From contig NZ_RCCV01000001.1 in the NCBI RefSeq assembly GCF_003664255.1, forward strand, positions 434,001 to 498,000: a stretch of DNA of 64,000 bases. Reading direction: 5' to 3'. The translations under genes and the position numbers were made by a program. Below the pieces are notes generated by a model, which had not been told where the DNA came from, did no database searches, and saw only the letters and a program-made list of their open reading frames with translations. This document shows, in pieces, positions 8,898 to 17,990 of this stretch. The DNA comes from Micromonospora sp. M71_S20. Its GTDB lineage: Bacteria > Actinomycetota > Actinomycetes > Mycobacteriales > Micromonosporaceae. Position 1 is the stretch's first letter. Every line of letters begins with the position of its first letter.

Positions 8898-11800
8898 ATG
8901 TTCGGTTGGCGCCGGCAGGGCCGAAAGCAGCAGGAACGCAAAGAGCAGGAACGCGAACAGCAGACGTCGGACCCGGTGCTGGACCTGATCCGGAACGAAC
9001 TGGTTCCGCTGCTCCCCCCGCCGGGTGACCCGGGCCGCGCGAACGCGCTGATGAACCTCGGCGCCAACCTGCTGATGGCGGGATACGAGCGGACCCGCAG
9101 TCCGGCGATCCTGGACGAGGCGATCGGGTACTGCCAGCAGGGCGTCGCCGCCACCCCGGTCGGCGACCGGCGCCGGGCCTCGCACCTCGAACACCTGGCG
9201 AGCCTGCTGGGCCGGCGATACGAGGCGACCAGGAACACTGCCGACCTCGACGAGGCGATCGAGACCTGCCGGGCGGCGCTGGAGGCCGCACGAACGTCTC
9301 CCGGCTTCAATGTGGCCGACTGCCAGGCCGCCCTCGGCGACCTGCTGGGATGGCGCTACGCCGCCAGCGGAGATCCCGCCGACCTCGAGCACGTCATCGC
9401 CGCCTACCGGCGCGCCGTGCAGCTCACGGACGCCAAGCTTCCCTCCCGTCCGGCCATGGTGCGCCGCCTCGACGCGGCCCTGGCCGTTCAGCGCGGGAGG
9501 CCGGTGGACCCCGCGGCGAGGGCCGGGGACGCGGCCGGAGCACGGTTCACCGAGACCGGCAGCATCGCCGACCTCGACCGGGCCGTCGCCGCCTACCGCC
9601 GAGTCCTCGATGCCACCTCGCCGGGCGATCCGCAGCGGGCCACCCGCCTCCAGACGCTGGCCCGGACGCTCGCCATCCGCGCCAGCGTCAACGGCAGCAC
9701 CCAGGACCTCGATGAGGCGGTCAAGCACTTTCGTAAGGCCGTCGGCATCGCGTCCGCCCGCCGCAGGGCAGAGCTGAGGGGCGACCTCGGACGCGTCCTC
9801 ACCGACCGGTACGTTCGCAGTGACCGCCGCGCCGACCTGGACGAGGCCGTCACGTTGCTGACCGGCGCGGCCGACGCCAGGACGCCGGAGCGCACGACGC
9901 ACCTGATCGACCTGGCCCGTACGCTGAGAATGCGGTTTCTCGCCGCCGGTGACCGCGCCGACCTCAACCGCAGCGTCGCCACCGGCCGTAGGGCCGTGGC
10001 CTTGGACCCGGACGACCCGATGGCGCAGGCCGCCCTCGGCAACGCCCTGATGCTCCGCTTCGGCTATGTCGGCGCGATCGCCGACCTCGACGCCGCGATC
10101 GACGCCCTCCGCGTCGCGGTCGACACCGGGCCGCCCGACCATCCGAGCCGGGGCAGCTTCTTCAGCGATCTGGGCACGGCGCTTCAGCTCCGATACCAAC
10201 GCACGAGTGACCCGGCCGACCTCGACGCGTCGATTGCGGCCTTCCGCACCGGGATCGACGTGTGGCACCCGGGCCAGCCCGCTCGCAACGAGGCACTGGC
10301 CTTCTACGGCAACAGCCTCCGCCTCCGATGCGAGTTGACCGGAAACCTGGCTGACGTCGATCAGGGCATCGAGGCCTGCCGGACGGCCCTGGCGATCCCG
10401 GACGACGACCCCAACCGGCACGTCATCGGCATGCTGCTGGGGTTGCTGCTGAAGGCCCGCTACGCCCGTACCGGAAAGCTGTCTGATCTGGACGAGGCGG
10501 TCGCGGCCTCCCGCGTCGATCTCGGCGGCGGCCCCGACCTGGGGCCGCGCCTCACCGCTCTCGGCAACCTCCTGGGCTCCCGGTACGTGCGCACCCGGGA
10601 CGACGCCGACCTCACCGAAGCGATGGTCCACTTCCTCAGGGCGACGACGCTGGCGAGCGCCGCACCCACCTGGCGCATCCAGGCCGCCCGCACCGCCGCC
10701 ACGATCGTTGCTCCCAGCGCCCCGGGCCAGGCCGCCCGGCTGCTCGAGATCGCGGTGCGCCTACTGCCCGAACTCGCCGCGGCGCGATTCACCCGCGACG
10801 ACCACTACCACGCGCTGGGTGCCTTCAGCGGCCTCGCCTCGGACGCGGCTGCCCTCACGCTGGACGATCCCGAGCGCGACCCGGCCACCAGAGCGCGGGA
10901 CGCGCTGCGACTGCTGGAGGAAGGCCGGGCCGTGCTGCTCAGCCAGGCGCTGAACACCCGGGACGACCTCACCGACCTGCGCGTGGCCCAGCCCGCCCTC
11001 GCCGCGCGCTTCGAGAAACTGCGCGACCGGCTGGACGAACCGGTCGTGTCGCCGGAACTGCTGACCCTGCTCGGCGGCACGCGGCAGGCCGACGACCGGC
11101 ACGACCTGGCCGACGAGTTCGCCGCTGTCCTCACCCAGATCCGCACCAAGGACGGATTCGCCCGCTTCGGCCTGCCACCCGCGATCGAGGATCTGCTCGA
11201 TCGGGGACCGGTCGCCGTCTGCAACGTCACCTCCTACCGCAGTGACGCCCTACTGGTCGGTTCCGCAGGCGTCACCTGCGTGCCACTGACCCGGATGACC
11301 CGTGACGACGTGACCGATCGCGTCGCCGTCTTCCACGCCTCACTCGCCGAGGCACGGGCGGGCCGCACCATCGCCGATCGCCAGCAGGCGCAGCGCCGGC
11401 TGACCTCGACCCTGGAATGGCTGTGGGACAGCGTCGCCGAGCCGATCCTCCTGGCGCTGGGACATCACCGCAGCCTGGACGACGGATGGCCGCGCCTGTG
11501 GTGGGCGCCGGGCGGCCTGCTCGGTCTGCTCCCGCTGCACGCGGCCGGCTACCACCACGACGGTTCAGGGCGGACCGTGCTGGATCGCGTGGTCTCCTCG
11601 TACACACCGACCCTGCGCGCGCTGCGCCGCCCGCTACGGGCCGGTCCACAACGCGCACTGGTCGTCGCGGACCCGGACCTGCCTCACGCGGAGGCCGAGG
11701 TGTCCACTCTGCGCGAGCACCTGCCCGACGTGGTGACCGTCCCCGCCGTCAGGAAGGACGTCCTCGCAAAGCTCGCGTCGTACCGGATCGCCCACTTCGC

Positions 11801-12197
11801 CTGCCACGGCCACAGCGATCCCGTCGACCCGTCCCGCAGCCACCTGCGGCTCGACGTTCCGCTCAGCGTGGCCGATCTACATGCCGTCCGCCTGGACGAC
11901 GCCGACCTGGCCTACCTGTCGGCCTGCCGTACCGCTGCCATCGACGTCGCCGACCTCGCCGACGAGTCGATCCACCTGACCTCGGCCTTCCAACTGGCCG
12001 GCTTCACCCAGGTCATCGGCACGCTGTGGGAGATCCAGGACGAGATCGCGGCGAAGGTCTCCGCCGACTTCTACCGGGCCGTCGGCCAGGTGGGCGCGGC
12101 CCGTGCCCTGCACGTGACCGTACGCGGACTCCGCGACCAGTTCCCGCACACACCTTCGCTGTGGGCGGCTCATCTCCACACCGGTGCCGGGCGTTGA
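8898..12197 (+). CDS. TPR-CHAT (caspase-like) protease
   Basis: A 1099-residue cytoplasmic protein. After a Lys/Gln/Glu-rich N-terminus (QQERKEQERE) come roughly ten degenerate TPR units. Each is marked by a (A/S)DLDEA(I/V) turn, from about residue 40 to 620. A helical linker follows, and the C-terminal 250 residues are a CHAT peptidase domain. The catalytic dyad is visible as His970 in HFACHGHSD and Cys1010 in YLSACRTA. Both are intact, so it should be an active cysteine protease. The late motif IGTLWEIQDEIAAKVSADFY is typical of CHAT. Known relatives act in programmed cell death and phage-defence systems; this member's trigger and substrate are unknown. It diverges from the small-protein/membrane-protein operon. 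Confidence 0.92.
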   Translation: MFGWRRQGRKQQERKEQEREQQTSDPVLDLIRNELVPLLPPPGDPGRANALMNLGANLLMAGYERTRSPAILDEAIGYCQQGVAATPVGDRRRASHLEHLASLLGRRYEATRNTADLDEAIETCRAALEAARTSPGFNVADCQAALGDLLGWRYAASGDPADLEHVIAAYRRAVQLTDAKLPSRPAMVRRLDAALAVQRGRPVDPAARAGDAAGARFTETGSIADLDRAVAAYRRVLDATSPGDPQRATRLQTLARTLAIRASVNGSTQDLDEAVKHFRKAVGIASARRRAELRGDLGRVLTDRYVRSDRRADLDEAVTLLTGAADARTPERTTHLIDLARTLRMRFLAAGDRADLNRSVATGRRAVALDPDDPMAQAALGNALMLRFGYVGAIADLDAAIDALRVAVDTGPPDHPSRGSFFSDLGTALQLRYQRTSDPADLDASIAAFRTGIDVWHPGQPARNEALAFYGNSLRLRCELTGNLADVDQGIEACRTALAIPDDDPNRHVIGMLLGLLLKARYARTGKLSDLDEAVAASRVDLGGGPDLGPRLTALGNLLGSRYVRTRDDADLTEAMVHFLRATTLASAAPTWRIQAARTAATIVAPSAPGQAARLLEIAVRLLPELAAARFTRDDHYHALGAFSGLASDAAALTLDDPERDPATRARDALRLLEEGRAVLLSQALNTRDDLTDLRVAQPALAARFEKLRDRLDEPVVSPELLTLLGGTRQADDRHDLADEFAAVLTQIRTKDGFARFGLPPAIEDLLDRGPVAVCNVTSYRSDALLVGSAGVTCVPLTRMTRDDVTDRVAVFHASLAEARAGRTIADRQQAQRRLTSTLEWLWDSVAEPILLALGHHRSLDDGWPRLWWAPGGLLGLLPLHAAGYHHDGSGRTVLDRVVSSYTPTLRALRRPLRAGPQRALVVADPDLPHAEAEVSTLREHLPDVVTVPAVRKDVLAKLASYRIAHFACHGHSDPVDPSRSHLRLDVPLSVADLHAVRLDDADLAYLSACRTAAIDVADLADESIHLTSAFQLAGFTQVIGTLWEIQDEIAAKVSADFYRAVGQVGAARALHVTVRGLRDQFPHTPSLWAAHLHTGAGR

Positions 12198-12233
12198 CGC
12201 CTCGCAGCTACGCGGGCGCGCCTGTCATGCGGG

Positions 12234-12416
12234 GTGCTCCCTGGTCCGTGGCCGTTCACGTTGGTAGCGGGGCGCGGCCTCGACGAGGGAACCGCCGCGT
12301 TCCTCGCCGCGCTCGACGGCAACCTGGGCGCCGGGATCATGGCGTACGCCGGCGACGGCCTCACCCGCCTCATCGGACACCCCACCACGTCCCTGGTCGA
12401 GGGACTGAGCCAGTAG
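12234..12416 (+). pseudogene. Fragment resembling the C-terminus of an NmrA-like NAD(P)-binding protein
   Basis: The frame reads GRGLDEGTAAFLAALDGNLG...LTRLIGHPTTSLVEGL, which looks like the extreme C-terminus of NmrA/SDR atypical reductases (ending RLIGRPTTSL). No Rossmann domain precedes it. Just downstream (12417-12460) another frame reads VTAAGATGRLGALG, like the N-terminal glycine motif of the same family, in the wrong order. I read this as decayed or rearranged remnant DNA. Evidence is resemblance only. Confidence 0.4.
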
Positions 12417-12545
12417 ACGTCACCGCCGCCGGCGCCACCGGCCGGCTCGGCGCACTCGGCTCGACGAACACGGGGAACGCCGCATCTACCGCAGGCGTTG
12501 GGGTAGCTCTCTCTTTGGCGTGCGCCCGTCGGTCACGGCGGCAGG

Positions 12546-13208
12546 CTACGGGTTGACCGTGGTGGACATGTTGCTCACGCGGCCCAGGGAGTCGAAGTCG
12601 ACGCGCAGAGTGGAGCCGTCGGATCGGTGCGCGGTCAACGACGTTGGCGCCGGGGCCAGGTGCCATGACTGCTGGCGCAGGAACGACTCCACGGCAACAC
12701 GGTGGTCCACCGGGAAGCCCTGGATGACCTGGCCCAGGACGGTCACCGTGCGCTCCGGCCGAAGCGGCGCGGTGATCTGCGGCGGGGCGTCGTCGAGGTG
12801 GAAGAACGCCGCACCACCTGGGTACGGGCCGCGGTAGTAGCACCGGCCGGTCAGGCCGGAGGCCAGCAGGGCGAGCCGGTGACCGTCGGCGCGCTGAAGC
12901 GGGAACGTGGGCTCAGTGAACTCGGCAATTCCGTGGTGGTGACCGTACTCGCGCAGCCAGCCACACAGTCGTAGCAGCGCGGGCGGGAGGCCGCTCGCCT
13001 CGTTGGCCCATGCCCACAGCCAACTGCCGTCGCGGTGGCTCTCAGTGCCGAGAAGCTGGATCTGGTACCGCAGGTCGTCGCCGAAGGTTACGGTGCCGCT
13101 GCCCAGGTCGAGCTGCCAGTCCCGCTCGCCGATCAGGTCGCCCAGCGCCATCTGACGGGCGAGCCCGGTCGCGACATGCTCGGCGAAGAGTCGATCGAAC
13201 GTGAGCAT
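12546..13208 (-). CDS. DUF6882 domain protein
   Basis: A 220-residue protein of unknown function that I recognise as DUF6882. Features include GDLRYQIQLLGTESH-like strands with SWLWAWANEASGLPPALL, which is diagnostic. The N-terminus is MLTFDRLFAEHVATGLARQMAL. There is no signal peptide and no helix long enough for the membrane. The C-terminal 60 residues (RVDFDSLGRVSNMST) are an added beta-rich extension. These proteins are common as single genes in actinomycetes, and no neighbour suggests a role. Confidence 0.75.
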   Translation of the reverse strand: MLTFDRLFAEHVATGLARQMALGDLIGERDWQLDLGSGTVTFGDDLRYQIQLLGTESHRDGSWLWAWANEASGLPPALLRLCGWLREYGHHHGIAEFTEPTFPLQRADGHRLALLASGLTGRCYYRGPYPGGAAFFHLDDAPPQITAPLRPERTVTVLGQVIQGFPVDHRVAVESFLRQQSWHLAPAPTSLTAHRSDGSTLRVDFDSLGRVSNMSTTVNP

Positions 13209-13434
13209 CGGTGCAGTGTGCCAGACCGCGAAAGGCGTGCCCGTATGCGCGGTGCATCACCACTCAGTGGCCGGGCACGTTGCCGCCCCTCGGTGGGCGT
13301 TCGCCGTGGATGCTGCTGCCGGATCGTCGGTTGACCGCGTAGTTCAACGCTGTTCGGCGCACCCGACGTGACGGGTGTGCTGAGACAGCGCGCGCGGTCG
13401 GCGGCAGATGGGCACACGATCATGAGGACGCCGG

Positions 13435-14040
13435 TCACGGCGAGTGCGGAGGCCTGGCCTTCTGCGGGTAGATCGTCTCGTGACGGGCCAGCATGGCGAC
13501 GAACTCGCCGATCTTCCGCTCGCGGGTCTGCGCCCGTTTGACGGCGTTGACGCGGTGGATGAGGGCGAACCGGTTGGTCTTGGTGAGTACGTCGAACATG
13601 GCCTGGGCGGCAGGGTCGGCAGCGATGGCGGCGAGGAGGTCGGCCGGCACCTCGGCTTCCGACGGCGGGGCGTAGGCGGCCGCCCACCGCCCGTCCGCCT
13701 TCGCGGCTTCCACCGCGGCGCGGCCCGAGGGTTGCATCCGCCCCTGCGCCTCCAGCCGGGCCACGTGGGAGACGTTGCGTTGCGACCAGGAACTGCGCGG
13801 CCGGCGAGGGGTGAACCGGATCCAGGAGGTTTCCTGATCCCGTTTACGGGCCTGCCCGTCGATCCAGCCGAAACACAGGGCCTCGTCGACCGCCTGCTGC
13901 CAGGTCAGCGTCGTGACCGTGCCGCCCTTCCTGGTCAGGGCGAGCCAGACGCCGGGCGACGTGGCGTGGTTGGCCGACAACCACGCGCGCAGGGCGTCGG
14001 CGTCCGCGACGATCAACTCTTCCAGTTCAGCGCTCGCCAT
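13435..14040 (-). CDS. YdeI/OmpD-associated family protein
   Basis: A 201-residue protein with the family hallmarks: an N-terminal RAWLSANHATSPGVWL block, then VDEALCFGWIDGQARKRD, FTPRRPRSSWSQRN, and a C-terminal helix pair ending in KAQTRERKIGEFVAMLARHE. Members are sometimes named bacteriocin-protection proteins, but the biochemical role is not settled. Length is normal. It starts cleanly at ATG 14040, divergent from the 14176 gene. Confidence 0.88.
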   Translation of the reverse strand: MASAELEELIVADADALRAWLSANHATSPGVWLALTRKGGTVTTLTWQQAVDEALCFGWIDGQARKRDQETSWIRFTPRRPRSSWSQRNVSHVARLEAQGRMQPSGRAAVEAAKADGRWAAAYAPPSEAEVPADLLAAIAADPAAQAMFDVLTKTNRFALIHRVNAVKRAQTRERKIGEFVAMLARHETIYPQKARPPHSP

Positions 14041-14175
14041 GACGGCAAGCTATCGCTGCGCCGTGGCCGCAGCCGCCGCGCGTGGGACGGTCCGGCTCGT
14101 CGGGCTGCCGGCGCACATGTCGTACGCCGGTCCGGGCCTGAGGCGGACGCCAGCCGACGCCTACCATCGCTGATT

Positions 14176-15216
14176 ATGATCTCGACCGTGTGGCGGCTGC
14201 TCACCCGCCAGATCGACACCAACCTGGCGCAGGACGACGCCGTGCTGCGCGAGGCGTGCACGCAGGCGCGGTACGGCTCCGACATCGAGCCGGCCCGGAA
14301 GGCTCTGGCTGCCACCCGAGGTGACTACGACCGTCGGGCACGCTACGTCCGGGTGCTGGCCGAATCGACCGCTGGTGGGCTGGGATCCCGGGTCGACCCA
14401 ACGACCGGCCGGGTCGACACGGCAGCCGCCTGGACCGACCGCTGGGCGGCGCGCTCGCCCACCAATCCGGATGCCCAGCTCGTACGGGCTCATTCCCTGA
14501 TGGCACGAGCCTGGGAGGTGCGCGGCGGGGACTGGGCCGCCAACGTCCGTCCAGAGCAGTGGACCGAGTTCAACCGCCTGCTGCAGCTGGCCCGGCAGGT
14601 GAACGACCTGGCGATGCGGCTCGCGCCCGAGGATCCCACGCCGTGGGTGAGCCGGCTGGACCTCATGATCGACCAGAGTGCGCCACCGGAGGAGGTCGAG
14701 GAGACGTGGCGTGAGCTGACCCGGCGGGACCCCCGGCACCACCAGGGGCACATCCTCAAGCTGACCTACCACTGCAGGAAGTGGAGCGGCTCACACGAGG
14801 CGATGTTCGGCTTCGCCCGGTCGGTCGCCGAAGCGGCGCCCGCGGGCTCGCCGCTGCACGTGCTGCCGGTGCGCGCCGCCGCCGAGTGGGCGCTGTGGGA
14901 GCAGGAGCGCGCATCCCAGGGCAGCGCTGCCGACGAGATCGGCCAGCGGTGGCGGCAGGATCCGGTCATGCAGTCCGACCTCGACAACGCGCTGTCCCGG
15001 TGGTTCCACCAGCCGGCCACCCGGCACGCCGACTGGCTCAACGACGCGAACTTCCTGGCGTACGGGCTGGCGCGCACCGGCCGCGACGCCGACGCCGCGC
15101 CGGTCTTCGCGTCGATCGGCCGGTACATGACAAGCGTTCCGTGGTCCTGGTGGCACCGCGTACGCGGCGACACCGCCTTCCTCCGAGCCCGCCGCCGCGC
15201 CCGCCGCGCTGCCTGA
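14176..15216 (+). CDS. Conserved helical (TPR-like) protein of unknown function
   Basis: A 346-residue soluble protein beginning MISTVWRLLTRQIDTNLAQDD. Predicted to be almost entirely alpha-helical, with Trp-rich helical pairs (AWTDRWAARSPTNPDAQLVRAHSLMARAW; LAPEDPTPWVSRLDL; WRELTRRDPRHHQGHILKL) that look like degenerate TPR/SEL1-type repeats. No catalytic motif or membrane segment is seen. The upstream extension of this frame to 13444 is antisense to the YdeI-like gene and is not coding. Confidence 0.72.
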   Translation: MISTVWRLLTRQIDTNLAQDDAVLREACTQARYGSDIEPARKALAATRGDYDRRARYVRVLAESTAGGLGSRVDPTTGRVDTAAAWTDRWAARSPTNPDAQLVRAHSLMARAWEVRGGDWAANVRPEQWTEFNRLLQLARQVNDLAMRLAPEDPTPWVSRLDLMIDQSAPPEEVEETWRELTRRDPRHHQGHILKLTYHCRKWSGSHEAMFGFARSVAEAAPAGSPLHVLPVRAAAEWALWEQERASQGSAADEIGQRWRQDPVMQSDLDNALSRWFHQPATRHADWLNDANFLAYGLARTGRDADAAPVFASIGRYMTSVPWSWWHRVRGDTAFLRARRRARRAA

Positions 15217-15328
15217 CCGCTGGCGGCACCGCCCTGGCTACCGTCAGTTCACCCCGAGTCGCCGCCCGCCAGCCGCCGGCAGCGAAGCGCTTGCTCCTCA
15301 CGCGACGTCATGCCACATAGTCGGGGGC

Positions 15329-16444
15329 GTGGAGGAGCACCTGACCGTGGGGCGTGTGGCGGAATTGGCCGGTGTCAGCGTCCGCACCCTGCATCACTAC
15401 GACGAGATCGGCCTCCTGGAGCCGTCCACGCGGACCGCAGCCGGGCACCGGGCCTACTCCCCGGGCGACGTGGAGCGGCTGCGGGAGGTGCTCGCCTACC
15501 GGCGGCTCGGCTTCGGATTGCGGGAGATCGCGGATCTGGTCGACGACCCGGCCACCGACGCGGTCGCGCACCTGTGCCGGCTGCGCGGCCTGCTGATGGA
15601 CCAGCGCGACCGCGCTGCCGCCATGGTGACGGCCATAGACAGGGAACTGGAGGCACGGGCGATGGGGATCAGGACGACGCCGGAGGAGCAACTGAAGGTG
15701 TTCGGCGCGCAGTTGTACGACGCCATCGGATCTGCCTACCCAGCGACGCGGCGCACCGAGCCGCGGATCGCCGCGCGCATCTGGGATGCGCTGGGGGACG
15801 CACGAACGGTGCTGAACGTCGGGGCTGGCACCGGCTCGTACGAACCACCCGACCGGGACGTGACGGCGGTGGAGCCGTCGGCGGTCATGCGGGCGCAGCG
15901 TCCCGTGGGAGCGGCGCCATGCGTGGCCGCCCATGCGGAGAATCTGCCGTTCGAGGACCAGTCCTTCGACGCCGCGATGGCCGTCAGCACCGTCCACCAC
16001 TGGCCGGACCCCGTCGCCGGGCTGCGTGAGATGCGGCGGGTGGCCCGCCGCGTGGTGGTGTTCACGTACGACGCCGATGACACCGGCTGGCGTGAACGGT
16101 TCTGGCTCACCCGCGACTACCTGCCCGAATTCGCGGACCTTCTCGTCGGCTGGCCCTCATTGGCCGACCTGACCGGCGCGATCGGAGGACGCGCGGAGCC
16201 GTTGCTCGTCCCGTGGGACTGCGCTGACGGCTTCTTCGAGGCGCACTGGCGCCGGCCCGAGGCGTACCTGGACGAACGTGTCCGCCGCGCGGTTTCGGTA
16301 TGGACCAGAGTCGGACCGCAGGCTGAGCAACGGGCCGTCAGCACTCTCCGCGAAGACCTCTCCTCAGGGCGGTGGGCCGAGCGCAACCGCGACCTCGTCG
16401 CCCTCGACACTGCAGAGCTCGGCCTCCGCCTGCTCGTAGCCTGA
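15329..16444 (+). CDS. MerR regulator fused to a class I SAM-dependent methyltransferase
   Basis: A 371-residue fusion. Residues 1-70 are a MerR winged helix-turn-helix (TVGRVAELAGVSVRTLHHYDEIGLL; GHRAYSPGDVERL). A dimerisation coiled coil follows to about 110, then a TipA-like connector (GIRTTPEEQLKVFGAQLY). From about residue 145 there is a Rossmann methyltransferase domain, with motif I VLNVGAGTGSYE, motif II acidic VEPS, motif IV AAMAVSTVHHW and post-motif LREMRRVARRVVVF. The start is the GTG at 15329 (no upstream alternative). The methyltransferase may act as the ligand-sensing or resistance module. Convergent with the SDR gene. Confidence 0.85.
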   Translation: MEEHLTVGRVAELAGVSVRTLHHYDEIGLLEPSTRTAAGHRAYSPGDVERLREVLAYRRLGFGLREIADLVDDPATDAVAHLCRLRGLLMDQRDRAAAMVTAIDRELEARAMGIRTTPEEQLKVFGAQLYDAIGSAYPATRRTEPRIAARIWDALGDARTVLNVGAGTGSYEPPDRDVTAVEPSAVMRAQRPVGAAPCVAAHAENLPFEDQSFDAAMAVSTVHHWPDPVAGLREMRRVARRVVVFTYDADDTGWRERFWLTRDYLPEFADLLVGWPSLADLTGAIGGRAEPLLVPWDCADGFFEAHWRRPEAYLDERVRRAVSVWTRVGPQAEQRAVSTLREDLSSGRWAERNRDLVALDTAELGLRLLVA

Positions 16445-16595
16445 ACCGCCGTGCGGCATGGGGCGCGAGGCGCAGAGCCGGCGCACGCTCATGCCACGAA
16501 GCGCTCGGCGCAAGCTGATCGGCTCACCGGTGTACGACATCCGCACGTGCCGAATCGAGGTGGTCTGGCTCGGATGCTCAGTTCCTGGCAATGCC

Positions 16596-16626
16596 ACGGT
16601 CCGTTCCCGACGAAGGAACGGACCGT
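16596..16626. terminator. Hairpin between convergent genes
   Basis: A perfect 12-bp stem ACGGTCCGTTCC / GGAACGGACCGT with a 7-nt loop sits between the MerR-methyltransferase gene and the convergent SDR gene. It can terminate transcription from either side. Confidence 0.8.
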
Positions 16627-16669
16627 AGCTGTGTGCAGGGGGGTGGCCAGAACGGCGGTTGGCCGGTGA

Positions 16670-17413
16670 TCAGATGGTGAAGCCGCCGTCCACGTTGATC
16701 GTGGCCCCGGTGATGTAGCGCCCGTCGGCGCTGGCGAGGAACGCCACCGCAGCGGCCACGTCGGCCGGGTCCGCGTAGTGACCGAGAGCGGTGAACCCGT
16801 TGATCGTGTCCGCGTTGGGGCCGTCGGCCGGGTTCAGCTCCGTGTCCGTGGCCCCTGGATTCACCAGATTCACGGTGATCGCCCTGCCGCCGAGTTCGCG
16901 TCCGAGTGCCTTGGTCAGGCCGATCAGGGCGGTCTTGCTCATCGCGTACAGCGCGAACCCCGGGAAGACAGCCCGCTCTGCCATGTTGCTGCCGATATTG
17001 ATGATCCGTCCACCGGCCGACATGTGTCGCACCGCAGCCTGGGAGGCGACGAACGGTGCCCGGACGTTGACCGCGACAGTGAGTTCGAACTCCTCCAGCT
17101 TCAGTTGCTCCAACGGTCCGAGCAGGAACGCGCCGGCGTTGTTGACCAGGATGTCCAACCGACCCAGCTCGCCGGCGACCCGGTCGACCGCGTCGACCAC
17201 GGCCGCCGGGTCGGCGCTGTCCGCCTGCACGGCGATGGCCCGCCGTCCCGCAGCCTTGATCTGGTCCACCACGTCGTCGGCGCGTTGCTGGTTCTGCTGG
17301 AACGTCAACGCCACATCGGCACCCTCCTCCGCCAGGCGCAACGCCACCGCAGCGCCGATGCCACGACCACCACCAGTAACCAGAGCCACCTTGCCCTCAA
17401 GTGCGTTGTTCAT
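16670..17413 (-). CDS. Short-chain dehydrogenase/reductase (classical SDR)
   Basis: A 247-residue classical SDR. The cofactor motif TGGGRGIG lies at about residues 14-21. NNAG is near residue 92. The Ser-Tyr-Lys catalytic set is in NIGSNMAERAVFPGFALYAMSK. The C-terminal INVDGGF is the usual SDR end. Closest in pattern to 3-oxoacyl-ACP reductase-like or glucose dehydrogenase-like SDRs, and the substrate is unknown. The start is ATG 17413 (MNNALEGKVALVTG). It diverges from the ArsR gene with 160 bp between them, so it may be under the ArsR repressor. Confidence 0.92.
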   Translation of the reverse strand: MNNALEGKVALVTGGGRGIGAAVALRLAEEGADVALTFQQNQQRADDVVDQIKAAGRRAIAVQADSADPAAVVDAVDRVAGELGRLDILVNNAGAFLLGPLEQLKLEEFELTVAVNVRAPFVASQAAVRHMSAGGRIINIGSNMAERAVFPGFALYAMSKTALIGLTKALGRELGGRAITVNLVNPGATDTELNPADGPNADTINGFTALGHYADPADVAAAVAFLASADGRYITGATINVDGGFTI

Positions 17414-17544
17414 GACAGAAGCCTGGCCGACCGGGGACCAGCCGTCTGGCGGTGATCGGACGGCGCGTTCTCCGCAGCTGTACCAACGCCCCACGTGCCC
17501 GGTGCCGCTCGGTCTGCGGTAGATCACGGGGTACGTCGTTGCTA

Positions 17545-17568
17545 AAGCGTAACTGATTGGTTACGCTT
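17545..17568. promoter_or_regulatory. Perfect palindromic operator upstream of arsR-type gene
   Basis: AAGCGTAAC-6 nt-GTTACGCTT is a perfect inverted repeat with 9-bp arms. It ends 6 nt before the GTG start of the ArsR gene and lies about 130 bp upstream of the divergent SDR gene. It is a strong candidate for the autoregulatory site of the ArsR dimer. The close spacing means a bound repressor would block initiation. Confidence 0.75.
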
Positions 17569-17573
17569 CTGGC

Positions 17574-17990
17574 GTGGATGAGGTAGCGGCCGCGATCGCC
17601 GATCCGGTTCGGCGGGAGATCCTGCTGATGTTGCGCGACGAACCGCTCTCGGCCGGCCAGATCGCCGACCGGTTCGCCATCAGCCGGCCGGCCGTCAGCC
17701 GTCACCTGCGCGTGTTACGCGAGGCCGGCCTGGTGCACGACACGGCCGACGGACGCAGACGCGTCTACACGCTGGTCACCGCGCCGCTCGACGAGCTGTC
17801 CGGGTGGCTGGGACGACTGACGCGCCCGTCCGGCTGGCAGCACCGCCTCGACGCGCTGGAGACCGAGGTCCACCGCACCCGCCGCGAGCGGCAGACGGCC
17901 GCCGGGCGGCAGACGGCCGCCGGGCGGCAGACGGCCGCCGGGCGGCAGACGGCCGCCGGGCGGCACCCATCGCAGAAGGAGACCGCATGA
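17574..17990 (+). CDS. ArsR-family repressor with a (RQTAAG)4 repeat tail
   Basis: A 138-residue regulator. The winged helix-turn-helix covers residues 1-75: IADPVRREILLMLRDEPL, AGQIADRFAISRPAVSRHLRVL and a GRRRVYTL wing. No metal-binding CxC motif is present, so it belongs to the non-metal ArsR group usually paired with SRPBCC (AHSA1) proteins. That partner follows with an ATGA overlap. The tail contains four perfect copies of a six-residue repeat encoded by an 18-bp tandem repeat, absent from ordinary ArsR proteins of about 110 residues. Start codon GTG. Confidence 0.9.
   Translation: MDEVAAAIADPVRREILLMLRDEPLSAGQIADRFAISRPAVSRHLRVLREAGLVHDTADGRRRVYTLVTAPLDELSGWLGRLTRPSGWQHRLDALETEVHRTRRERQTAAGRQTAAGRQTAAGRQTAAGRHPSQKETA
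17889..17960 (+). repeat. 18-bp tandem repeat, 4 perfect copies, in the arsR coding region
   Basis: The unit CGGCAGACGGCCGCCGGG occurs four times without a mismatch and keeps frame, encoding RQTAAG each time. Perfect identity points to recent slippage and likely copy-number variation between strains. Confidence 0.95.

Noticed and set aside
8472..10631. 719-codon minus-strand open frame
   Set aside because: Only the last 124 codons (8472-8846) are a gene; the rest is antisense to the TPR-CHAT gene, a by-product of high GC at third positions.
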